A DNA stretch of 5,936 nt from Nitrospirae bacterium UBA4572 (GTDB lineage: Bacteria; Nitrospirota; Leptospirillia; Leptospirillales; Leptospirillaceae). The stretch covers positions 1 to 5,936 of the forward strand of contig DGKK01000025.1 in the NCBI GenBank assembly GCA_002387725.1, given 5' to 3'. Shown here piece after piece: positions 1 through 5,886 of the stretch (the stretch's first letter is position 1; each line of letters opens with the position of its first letter). Position numbers and translations under genes: made by a program. Under the pieces are notes generated by a model that did no database searches, was not told the DNA's origin, and worked only from the letters and a program-made list of their open reading frames with translations.

Positions 1-75
1 TGGTGGGCCCACCAGGATTCGAACCTGGAACCAACCGGTTATGAGCCGGTAGCTCTGCCGTTGAGCTATAGGCCC
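1..75 (-). tRNA. tRNA with CAT anticodon, probably tRNA-Ile2 (lysidine type), otherwise elongator tRNA-Met
   Basis: A full 75-nt cloverleaf reads on the minus strand. It has a 7-bp acceptor stem (GGGCCTA with TGGGCCC, one T-G pair), a D arm (GCTC/GAGC), an anticodon stem ACCGG/CCGGT enclosing loop CTCATAA, a 5-nt variable loop, a T arm CCAGG/CCTGG with loop TTCGAAT, discriminator A and an encoded CCA. The anticodon is CAT. It is not an initiator: the first pair G1-C72 is Watson-Crick and the three GC pairs typical of the initiator anticodon stem are absent. The acceptor stem has C4-G69 and C5-G68, known recognition pairs of the lysidine synthetase TilS, whereas E. coli elongator Met has U4-A69 and A5-U68; this favours Ile2 (inference). 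In E. coli the Ile2 gene ileX also lies close to rpoD. The gene starts 13 nt after the rpoD stop with no promoter between, so it probably matures from rpoD mRNA. Confidence 0.93.
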
Positions 76-88
76 GTTATTCTTTCTT

Positions 89-1861
<1,773 letters not shown>

Positions 1862-1866
1862 CGTGT

Positions 1867-1872
1867 CTCCCT
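1867..1872 (-). promoter_or_regulatory. Ribosome-binding site of rpoD
   Basis: AGGGAG lies five bases before the rpoD ATG (spacer ACACG). It is a good Shine-Dalgarno match and supports the chosen start. The hairpin at 1877-1896 ends only about four bases before it, so that structure could affect ribosome access. Confidence 0.75.
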
Positions 1873-1876
1873 ATGG

Positions 1877-1896
1877 GGGCCCAGCCTTTGGGTCCC
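1877..1896 (-). other. Hairpin in the rpoD leader
   Basis: On the minus strand GGG-A-CCCA, loop AAGGC, TGGG-CCC folds into a seven-pair stem with one bulged A. It fills most of the dnaG-rpoD gap. There is no T-run after it, so it is not an intrinsic terminator. A role in mRNA processing, stability or rpoD translation is possible but unproven. Confidence 0.35.
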
Positions 1897-1904
1897 GGGT
1901 GGGT

Positions 1905-3704
1905 CTATGAGTGGACGGATCGGCTCTGTCCCGTTCCGTCCGTTCCGAATTTCCGTCGTGTCTTCCTCGACATGCGCCAGGCGGCCTGGCGTATGTCCTC
2001 GAGCCGTTCCTGCCGGGAGGCCGGGTCGGAGGGAAGCTCGTACCAGAGCTTCATCAGGGGCGGATCCCTCCGAAGAAGGTCATGAAATCGTCCCGAAGCG
2101 TCGGATTCGGGGCCCGGATCCGGCTGCGCCCAGAGATCGTCGAGAATGGCCGCCAGGGTTGCGTCCTCGACGAAGGCGTAGTCCTCTCTCTTCAACACCT
2201 CCCTCGGGTGGGGGGACTCTCCGTCGACCCACATCCGGAGAAGCTCCACGAGGTGGTTCCTCACGGCCAGGGCGCGGTTTCCGAGGGCGTTCCCTTCGGA
2301 TTCGGCCGCCTTCTCCTTTCGGGCCTCCCGGGCCGCTTCCGCCCCGGAGAGAAGCGAGTGGGCCAAGAGGTCCTTCATCGTTCCCAGAAGGACGGCCCCC
2401 TTCTGGAGGAGGCGGTCCTGAACCTCGAGGTCCGGAAAGGCCCGCACCATGGCGAGAAAGTCCGAGGCGAGAGCGGCTTTGGCCCCCGGATCCGGAGTGG
2501 CCCTGGCGACGGAGGATTCGAGCCAGTCCAGGACGAAGTCTCCCATGGGAAGGGCCTCTTCCAGGGCCCTTTCAACGCCCGAGCGTCCCTCCCGCTGAAC
2601 CCAGGTGTCGGGGTCCTCTCCGTCGGGGAGCCAGATCGCCCGGAAGGAGAGGTCGGGATCCCAGAGGAAGCGTCCCACGATGCTCATGGCCGCCTCGCGT
2701 CCGGCGCGATCTCCGTCGAAGAGGAGAATGACCTCTCCGGCGCTCTTCTTGATCGTCGAGATGTGGGCCGGTCCCAGGGCGGTTCCCAACGGGGCCACCA
2801 CATTCTCGATTCCCGCCTGGGAGAGGGCGATGACGTCGAAGTATCCCTCGACGACCAGAACCCGCCCCTCCTTTCGGATGGCCCGGGCGGCCTGATCGAT
2901 TCCGAAGAGGATCTCGCGCTTTTTGAAGGTCGGGGACTCCGCCGAGTTCAGATACTTGGGAGAGCGTCCCCCCGTCTCGAGGCTGCGCCCGCCAAATCCG
3001 ACGGGTGCCCCGCCCTCCCGGTCCCGGATGGGAATCATCACCCGGTTCCGGAAGAGGTCCCCTCCCCCGTGGCCCCCCGGACCCGGGACCGCGGGGCGGA
3101 TCATCCCTGCCTCCACCAGGGCCCTTCCTATTCCTTCGGAGCCGGCTTCCCCTCCGGCGTCCCCGCGTTCAGAGGTCCGTTCAGAGGCCCGTTCAGAGGA
3201 AGGACCGGCCCCAAATGTCTCGGTCAGGATCGAGGAGGCCGGGGCCCACCCCAGTCCGAATCGCTCCACCGTCCTGTCCGCAAGCCTTCGGGTCTCCCGG
3301 AGATAGCGGCGGGCGGGCTCCCCCTGGGGGGAGGCCAGGGCCTTTCGATAGAGCTCCTGGGCCAGAAGAAGGGCCTTCCGGAGGCGCTCCCGCCGCTCCC
3401 TCTCCTCCGCCGACCCGCGTTCGGGGAGAGGAATTCCCGCCTCCTGGGCCAGGGAGCGCACAACCTCGCCGAAGGACTTGTGGTCGAGCTTTTCCACGAG
3501 ACGAAAGACATCCCCGCCGGCATGGCAGCCGAAACAGTAATAGAGCTGTTTGTCGGGATCGATCTGGAACGACGGGGATTTTTCTTCGTGAAAGGGGCAC
3601 AGGCCGACCCATTTCTGGCCGCGCTTTCTCAGGTTGACGTATCGAGACGCCACCTCGACCAAGTCCGTGGCACGACGGACCGACTCTACCCATTCATCCG
3701 CCAT
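1905..3704 (-). CDS. dnaG: DNA primase DnaG
   Basis: DnaG synthesises the RNA primers for chromosome replication at the fork with the replicative helicase DnaB. The 599 residues compare with 581 in E. coli. The N-terminal zinc-binding domain has C36-x2-H39 and C57-x2-C60 (LCPFHEEKSPSF and YYCFGC). The catalytic core follows, with FRNRVMIPIRD (218-228), VGFGGR (235-240) and PKYLNSAESPTF (249-260). The TOPRIM fold has EGYFD at 286-290, FDGDRAGREAA at 329-339 and GEDPDTWV at 362-369, so the metal-binding acidic residues are present. From about 440 on, the helicase-interaction region is divergent and ends in a basic, serine-rich tail. An unusual low-complexity stretch with SERx repeats lies at about 166-190. 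The ATG fits the family start, but its ribosome-binding site is weak. It lies 48 nt after yqeY and 43 nt before rpoD, in the macromolecular-synthesis operon. Confidence 0.98.
   Translation of the reverse strand: MADEWVESVRRATDLVEVASRYVNLRKRGQKWVGLCPFHEEKSPSFQIDPDKQLYYCFGCHAGGDVFRLVEKLDHKSFGEVVRSLAQEAGIPLPERGSAEERERRERLRKALLLAQELYRKALASPQGEPARRYLRETRRLADRTVERFGLGWAPASSILTETFGAGPSSERASERTSERGDAGGEAGSEGIGRALVEAGMIRPAVPGPGGHGGGDLFRNRVMIPIRDREGGAPVGFGGRSLETGGRSPKYLNSAESPTFKKREILFGIDQAARAIRKEGRVLVVEGYFDVIALSQAGIENVVAPLGTALGPAHISTIKKSAGEVILLFDGDRAGREAAMSIVGRFLWDPDLSFRAIWLPDGEDPDTWVQREGRSGVERALEEALPMGDFVLDWLESSVARATPDPGAKAALASDFLAMVRAFPDLEVQDRLLQKGAVLLGTMKDLLAHSLLSGAEAAREARKEKAAESEGNALGNRALAVRNHLVELLRMWVDGESPHPREVLKREDYAFVEDATLAAILDDLWAQPDPGPESDASGRFHDLLRRDPPLMKLWYELPSDPASRQERLEDIRQAAWRMSRKTRRKFGTDGTGQSRSVHS
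1913..1941 (-). other. Hairpin at the 3' end of dnaG
   Basis: On the minus strand GGACGGA-A-CGG, loop GACAGAG, CCG-A-TCCGTCC gives a ten-pair stem broken by one A-A mismatch. It overlaps the last codons of dnaG, just upstream of the rpoD leader hairpin. No T-run follows, so it is not a canonical terminator. The E. coli dnaG-rpoD junction is a known RNA processing region, which makes a similar role plausible here. Confidence 0.4.
3166..3201 (-). repeat. Three-copy 12-bp tandem repeat inside dnaG (SERx motif)
   Basis: On the plus strand three consecutive 12-base units share the first ten bases CGTTCAGAGG. They begin at 3166, 3178 and 3190 and differ only in the last two bases. In the dnaG frame they encode repeated Ser-Glu-Arg motifs within SERASERTSERG (about residues 170-181). 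The period is a multiple of three, so copy-number change would keep the frame. The repeat lies in a Gly/Ser/Glu-rich linker before the catalytic core. Confidence 0.85.
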
Positions 3705-3710
3705 CTGTCG

Positions 3711-3714
3711 TCCG
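3711..3714 (-). promoter_or_regulatory. Weak ribosome-binding site of dnaG
   Basis: Only CGGA, six bases before the ATG (spacer CGACAG), resembles a Shine-Dalgarno. It is clearly poorer than the sites of rpsU, yqeY and rpoD. Low primase synthesis would fit the small amounts of DnaG that cells need, but that link is inference. Confidence 0.45.
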
Positions 3715-3719
3715 TTCGA

Positions 3720-3741
3720 TTGGGAGGTGTCCTCTCCCCAA
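3720..3741 (-). other. Small hairpin between yqeY and dnaG
   Basis: On the minus strand TTGGG-GAG-AGG, loop ACA, CCT-CCCAA forms eight pairs with a three-base bulge in the 48-nt gap between yqeY and dnaG. It is not followed by a T-run. It may be chance or a weak processing or translation-control element. Confidence 0.2.
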
Positions 3742-3752
3742 GTCCGGTCCGG

Positions 3753-4208
3753 TCAGGGTTTTTCCAGCGCCGCCTTGACCTTCTGGCTGACGATCCTGTT
3801 GTCGGCGCGACCCTTGGTCCGGGGGGAGAGCCATTGCATCAGGGGTCCCATTCCCTTGGGGCCGGAGGCCTTCGTCTCGGCGATCCCTTCGGCGATGAGG
3901 CGATCGATGGCCTCCTCCGACAGGGGCTCGGGAAGATAGGCCCTGAGGATCGCCTGTTCGGCACGCTCCTTGTCGGCAAGGTCGGCGCGCCCCCCGGCAG
4001 TAAAGCTTTCAATGGACTCGTCCATCTTCCGGACCATGGAGGAGATCGTCTCGATGATCTCCTCGTCGGTGAGCGTCGATCCCTTGCCCTTCTCGATCTC
4101 CCGGTTCTTGACCTGGGAGAGGAGAAGACGCAGAACGGACAGACGGGCGGAGTCCTTGGCCTTCAGGCTCTCTTTCTGGTGATCCAGAAGCGTTTCCCGA
4201 AGTCCCAC
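3753..4208 (-). CDS. yqeY: GatB/YqeY domain-containing protein
   Basis: The 151-residue protein has the full length of the stand-alone YqeY family, which is related to the C-terminal tail domain of the amidotransferase subunit GatB. Family hallmarks are SARLSVLRLLLSQVKNREIE (about 20-39), an alpha-helical N-terminal half rich in acidic and basic residues, AEQAILRAYLPEPLSEE (about 83-99), and KGRADNRIVSQKVK near the C terminus. The exact role of free-standing YqeY is not established; a tRNA- or translation-related function is usually assumed by analogy with GatB. The start is GTG at 4208, preceded four bases upstream by AAGGGGG. No promoter of its own is evident. It sits between rpsU and dnaG, a common arrangement outside the enterobacteria, and is probably cotranscribed with dnaG and rpoD. 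Its residues look intact. Confidence 0.95.
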   Translation of the reverse strand: MGLRETLLDHQKESLKAKDSARLSVLRLLLSQVKNREIEKGKGSTLTDEEIIETISSMVRKMDESIESFTAGGRADLADKERAEQAILRAYLPEPLSEEAIDRLIAEGIAETKASGPKGMGPLMQWLSPRTKGRADNRIVSQKVKAALEKP

Positions 4209-4212
4209 TCGT

Positions 4213-4219
4213 CCCCCTT
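4213..4219 (-). promoter_or_regulatory. Ribosome-binding site of yqeY
   Basis: AAGGGGG lies four bases before a GTG codon (spacer ACGA). It decides the start, because no ATG occurs near the beginning of this frame and the resulting N terminus matches the family length. Confidence 0.65.
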
Positions 4220-4265
4220 GTGTACAGTTTTAACGGCTATGTGTTGTGAACCCGTGTCGGGCCCC

Positions 4266-4293
4266 GCTGATCGGAAAAAGAGGTTCGATCAGC
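4266..4293 (-). repeat. 8-bp perfect inverted repeat, possible RNA hairpin
   Basis: GCTGATCG at 4266-4273 is matched by CGATCAGC at 4286-4293, with a 12-nt loop. On the transcribed strand the loop reads AACCTCTTTTTC. Just outside, GGGC and GCCC could extend the stem across a small internal loop. No T-run follows the stem on the minus strand, so it is not a standard terminator. Confidence 0.5.
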
Positions 4294-4306
4294 AGCCCGC
4301 ACCATG

Positions 4307-4318
4307 CGCAAATTTGCG
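4307..4318. repeat. 12-bp perfect palindrome CGCAAATTTGCG
   Basis: The sequence CGCAAATTTGCG is identical on both strands. It lies about 100 bases before the yqeY start. Its symmetry and AT-rich centre resemble a dimeric regulator site, but no repressor is known to bind this exact motif in this context, and no promoter is recognised beside it. Confidence 0.4.
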
Positions 4319-4400
4319 TGGAATCCGACCTGACGGGCATGACAGGAGTGAACCCTCTTGCCTCCCTTTGACGCTTAAGCCGCGGGGGACGGACCCACTC

Positions 4401-4424
4401 CAGATCGGATCTGCAGGGGCCCCT
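4401..4424. repeat. Two adjacent short palindromes
   Basis: CAGATCGGATCTG at 4401-4413 is a 13-mer with 6-bp perfect arms around one central base. One base after it, AGGGGCCCCT at 4415-4424 is a 10-bp perfect palindrome. They lie in the middle of the rpsU-yqeY spacer. The function is unknown; either could contribute to a folded RNA or be chance in GC-rich sequence. Confidence 0.35.
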
Positions 4425-4449
4425 CTCGACGGTCATGGGATCTCTGGGA

Positions 4450-4494
4450 GCCGACGCGTTCCGGAGGGCCACAGGAATCCCTGTCGCGTCCGGC
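4450..4494 (-). other. Imperfect long hairpin downstream of rpsU
   Basis: On the minus strand, beginning 22 bases after the rpsU stop codon, GCC-G-GACGCG followed directly by ACAGG, loop GATT, CCTGT, a 12-base bulge and CGCGTC-GGC gives about 14 pairs with a bulged G. The stem is strong, but no T-run follows, so it is not a classical intrinsic terminator. It could protect the 3' end of rpsU mRNA, or be a processing or partial-termination structure. Confidence 0.4.
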
Positions 4495-4516
4495 GGTCTT
4501 CAGCGTGGAAAGAGAG

Positions 4517-4714
4517 CTAGCGGACCGCCATGCGGGCGCGCTTCAACGCCTTCTTTCGGGCAGCGAGGGCTTTCTTCTTGCGGCGGACGGAGGGCTTTTC
4601 GTAATGTTCGCGCTTCTTGACGTCGGAGAGGATCCCCGCTTTTTCGCACTGCTTTTTGAAGCGCTTGAGGGCGCTTTCGAACGATTCGTTTTCCTTGACG
4701 CGAACTCCAGTCAT
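4517..4714 (-). CDS. rpsU: Small ribosomal subunit protein bS21
   Basis: S21 is a small basic protein of the 30S subunit near the mRNA exit platform, involved in translation initiation and Shine-Dalgarno pairing. The 65 residues compare with 71 in E. coli. Family features are VRVKENESFESALKRFKKQC near the N terminus, ILSDVKKREHYEKPSVRRK in the middle, and a strongly basic C-terminal tail (KKKALAARKKALKRARMA). The ATG is supported by a near-perfect AGGGAGG six bases upstream. A housekeeping promoter lies about 40 bases before the start. The gene heads the macromolecular-synthesis operon and is separated from yqeY by a structured 308-nt spacer, which would allow S21 to be made in large excess over primase and sigma. 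The length and motifs look intact. Confidence 0.97.
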   Translation of the reverse strand: MTGVRVKENESFESALKRFKKQCEKAGILSDVKKREHYEKPSVRRKKKALAARKKALKRARMAVR

Positions 4715-4720
4715 TCAAAA

Positions 4721-4727
4721 CCTCCCT
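4721..4727 (-). promoter_or_regulatory. Strong ribosome-binding site of rpsU
   Basis: AGGGAGG lies six bases before the rpsU ATG (spacer TTTTGA). It is the best Shine-Dalgarno in the window and fits a highly expressed ribosomal protein gene. Confidence 0.85.
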
Positions 4728-4755
4728 TAATGGATAGGACTGACGCAGACTGTTT

Positions 4756-4784
4756 ATTTTATACCCGGGTGGAAATATTGTCAA
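4756..4784 (-). promoter_or_regulatory. Sigma-70-type promoter for rpsU and downstream genes
   Basis: The -35 element TTGACA (4784-4779) matches the consensus perfectly. After a 17-base spacer comes TAAAAT (4761-4756), five of six matches to TATAAT. An alternative -10, TATAAA at 4763-4758, would give a 15-base spacer and is less likely. The sequence just upstream is AT-rich (AAATTTCTTTGACA), possibly UP-like. Transcription would start near 4750, giving a leader of about 35 bases containing the rpsU ribosome-binding site. This is a short AT-rich island in otherwise GC-rich sequence, which adds weight. Confidence 0.78.
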
Positions 4785-4825
4785 AGAAATTTGAAGATGG
4801 CCAAAAGGACAAGGATTTCTCCCGG

Positions 4826-5191
4826 TCACCCGGGGGGCCAGCCCATCTCCCGGCCCGCCAGGAGGTGGATGTGAAGGTGGGGGACGGTCTGCCCCCCCTC
4901 CCGGCCGGTGTTGACCACAAGGCGGTATCCCCGTTCCGAGAGACCTTTTTCCGCCACAAGTCCCAGCCCCACCGCGAGAAGGTCCGCCATCTCTTCGGCA
5001 GCCCGCGGGCCTTTCATGAACTCTCCGATGTCGGTGGCGTGGCGCTTGGGGATCAGGAGACAGTGGTGGGGAGCCTGGGGCGAGATATCGGCGATCGCCA
5101 GGGAGTCGGGAGATTCCCGGAGCCGTCCGGCGGGGATTTCCCCCCGGACGATCCGGCAGAAAAGGCAAGTCTCGGTCGTTGACTCGGTCAT
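4826..5191 (-). CDS. HIT-family (HINT-like) purine nucleoside phosphoramidase
   Basis: HINT proteins hydrolyse the P-N bond of nucleoside 5'-phosphoramidates such as AMP-lysine adducts and usually act as cytosolic dimers. The 121 residues compare with 119 in E. coli HinT. Visible features are CLFCRIVRGEIP (9-20), with the C9-x2-C12 pair of zinc-binding members, DISPQAPHHCLLIPKRH (35-51), VVNTGREGGQTVPHLHIHLL (92-111) with the catalytic histidine triad H105-x-H107-x-H109, and the conserved tail GREMGWPPG. The ATG at 5191 overlaps the hisIE stop as ATGA, indicating translational coupling. A ribosome-binding site GGAGAGG lies four bases upstream. Its place behind hisIE may be operon economy rather than a histidine-specific role; HisIE does handle phosphoribosyl-adenylate compounds, so a link to AMP-type metabolites is conceivable. 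No signal peptide is seen. The specific substrate is unknown. Confidence 0.94.
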   Translation of the reverse strand: MTESTTETCLFCRIVRGEIPAGRLRESPDSLAIADISPQAPHHCLLIPKRHATDIGEFMKGPRAAEEMADLLAVGLGLVAEKGLSERGYRLVVNTGREGGQTVPHLHIHLLAGREMGWPPG

Positions 5192-5886
5192 GGGGCCTCT
5201 CCTTTTTTTGGGGCGGTCCGGGAACGTTCCTTCTTTTCCTCGAGCCCCCCCTTTCCGGTGCGTTTTTCCAGGACCCCGACAACCTCTTCCCAGGGGGTCC
5301 GGGTCCGTTCCATGGCCACGAGGAGGTGGAAGAGGAGGTCCGCCATCTCGGAGCGGGTTCCCGCGGCATCCTCCTCGTAAATGTCGGCCATCGTCTCCCC
5401 CGCCTCCTCCACAAGTTTTTTCAGGAGGGCCGAACGGGGTCCCGAGAGAAGGCGCGCCACGTAGGAGGTCTCGGGGTCTCCGTCCCTTCGGAGGGCGATG
5501 GTCCCGGCGAGATCCCCCAGGGTCTCGAAGGCGGGTCTTCCCTCCGTTCCGGGAACGAGGAGGCGGCCGTCAAAGCAGCTCTCCGTTCCGGTGTGGCAGG
5601 TGGGGCCCTCCGGCCTGACCAGGGCCAGGAGGGTGTCCCCATCGCAGTCGTAGCGGAGCGAGACCAGCCGGAGGAAGTGTCCCGAACTCTCCCCCTTGGT
5701 CCAGAGCCGTTTCCGGGAGCGGCTGAAAAAGGTGACCCTCCCCTCTTCGACCGTCCTGTGAAAGGCCTCCCGGTTCATGTATCCCACCATGAGGACCTTG
5801 CCGAAGCGGACCTCCTGGGCGACGACGGGGCGGAGGGTCTCCCCGTCCGGAAAGAGGGTGCGGAGGATGGCGTCATCCACGGGCAT
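5188..5886 (-). CDS. hisI: Bifunctional phosphoribosyl-AMP cyclohydrolase / phosphoribosyl-ATP pyrophosphatase HisIE
   Basis: This enzyme carries out steps 2 and 3 of histidine synthesis. The C-terminal HisE domain cleaves phosphoribosyl-ATP to phosphoribosyl-AMP, and the N-terminal HisI domain opens its adenine ring. The product is 232 residues (203 in E. coli). HisI covers about 15-110: VLMVGYMNREAF (31-42), TFFSRSRKRLWTKGESSGH (52-70), the metal-binding DCDGD (80-84) and PTCHTG (96-100 region). HisE covers about 118-208: LLKKLVEEAGE (154-164), the acidic cluster including E180 and D183 in SEMADLLFHLL, and TPWEEV. A charged tail of about 24 residues follows. The drawn ATG lies immediately after GGGAG, with no spacing. 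A GTG two codons later (5880) is six bases from GGGAG and may be the real start, so the 5' end is uncertain by six bases. It overlaps the probable hisF upstream and HIT downstream. Confidence 0.95.
   Translation of the reverse strand: MPVDDAILRTLFPDGETLRPVVAQEVRFGKVLMVGYMNREAFHRTVEEGRVTFFSRSRKRLWTKGESSGHFLRLVSLRYDCDGDTLLALVRPEGPTCHTGTESCFDGRLLVPGTEGRPAFETLGDLAGTIALRRDGDPETSYVARLLSGPRSALLKKLVEEAGETMADIYEEDAAGTRSEMADLLFHLLVAMERTRTPWEEVVGVLEKRTGKGGLEEKKERSRTAPKKGEAP
5196..5202 (-). promoter_or_regulatory. Ribosome-binding site of the HIT gene, within the hisIE 3' end
   Basis: GGAGAGG lies four bases before the HIT ATG and is itself part of the last codons of hisIE. It follows directly after seven A residues (5209-5203), so translation of hisIE passes through the site. 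This fits coupled translation. Confidence 0.65.

Larger units (their letters stand above)
4209..4516 (-). other. 308-nt rpsU-yqeY spacer, palindrome-rich, no convincing gene
   Basis: No gene is supported here. The stretch contains an imperfect hairpin right after rpsU, three short perfect palindromes and an 8-bp inverted repeat, all listed separately. A minus-strand frame from a GTG at 4472 to a TAA at 4230 could encode 80 residues. Its second half contains ICAWCG followed by RHG, which resembles small zinc-finger-like proteins, but the expected second cysteine pair is missing and the upstream half looks non-coding. No typical intrinsic terminator (GC stem followed by a T-run) and no convincing promoter for yqeY is seen. 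In E. coli the equivalent rpsU-dnaG spacer contains a partial terminator that lowers dnaG-rpoD expression. A comparable control function is the most natural guess here. Confidence 0.6.

Noticed and set aside
1..75. Initiator tRNA-fMet
   Set aside because: G1-C72 is paired and the anticodon stem lacks the three consecutive G-C pairs (GGG/CCC) of initiators.
1868..1882. CCCCCAT before rpoD as a heat-shock (sigma-32) -10 element
   Set aside because: No CTTGAA-like -35 occurs at the right distance, and the bases are part of the leader hairpin arm.
4209..4265. TTCACA followed by TAAAAC or ACTGTA as a yqeY promoter
   Set aside because: The spacing and matches to -35/-10 are poor, at 11 or 16 bases with only partial -10 identity.
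4266..4293. Inverted repeat with a T-run read as an intrinsic terminator of rpsU
   Set aside because: The five T residues are in the loop, not after the stem. The sequence after the stem is GGGGCCC on the transcribed strand.
4230..4472. 80-residue frame from GTG in the rpsU-yqeY spacer taken as a gene
   Set aside because: The first half has no coding character and its start lies inside a hairpin. Only the ICAWCG part is suggestive, and that is reported as a low-interest finding.
1911..4520. 869-codon open frame on the plus strand crossing dnaG, yqeY and the spacer
   Set aside because: It is antisense to two clear, conserved genes, shows no recognisable domain, and long antisense frames are expected in GC-rich coding sequence.
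4500..5414. 304-codon minus-strand frame overlapping hisIE, HIT and rpsU in another frame
   Set aside because: It is a Pro/Arg/Gly-rich shadow of three well-supported genes, with no domain recognised.
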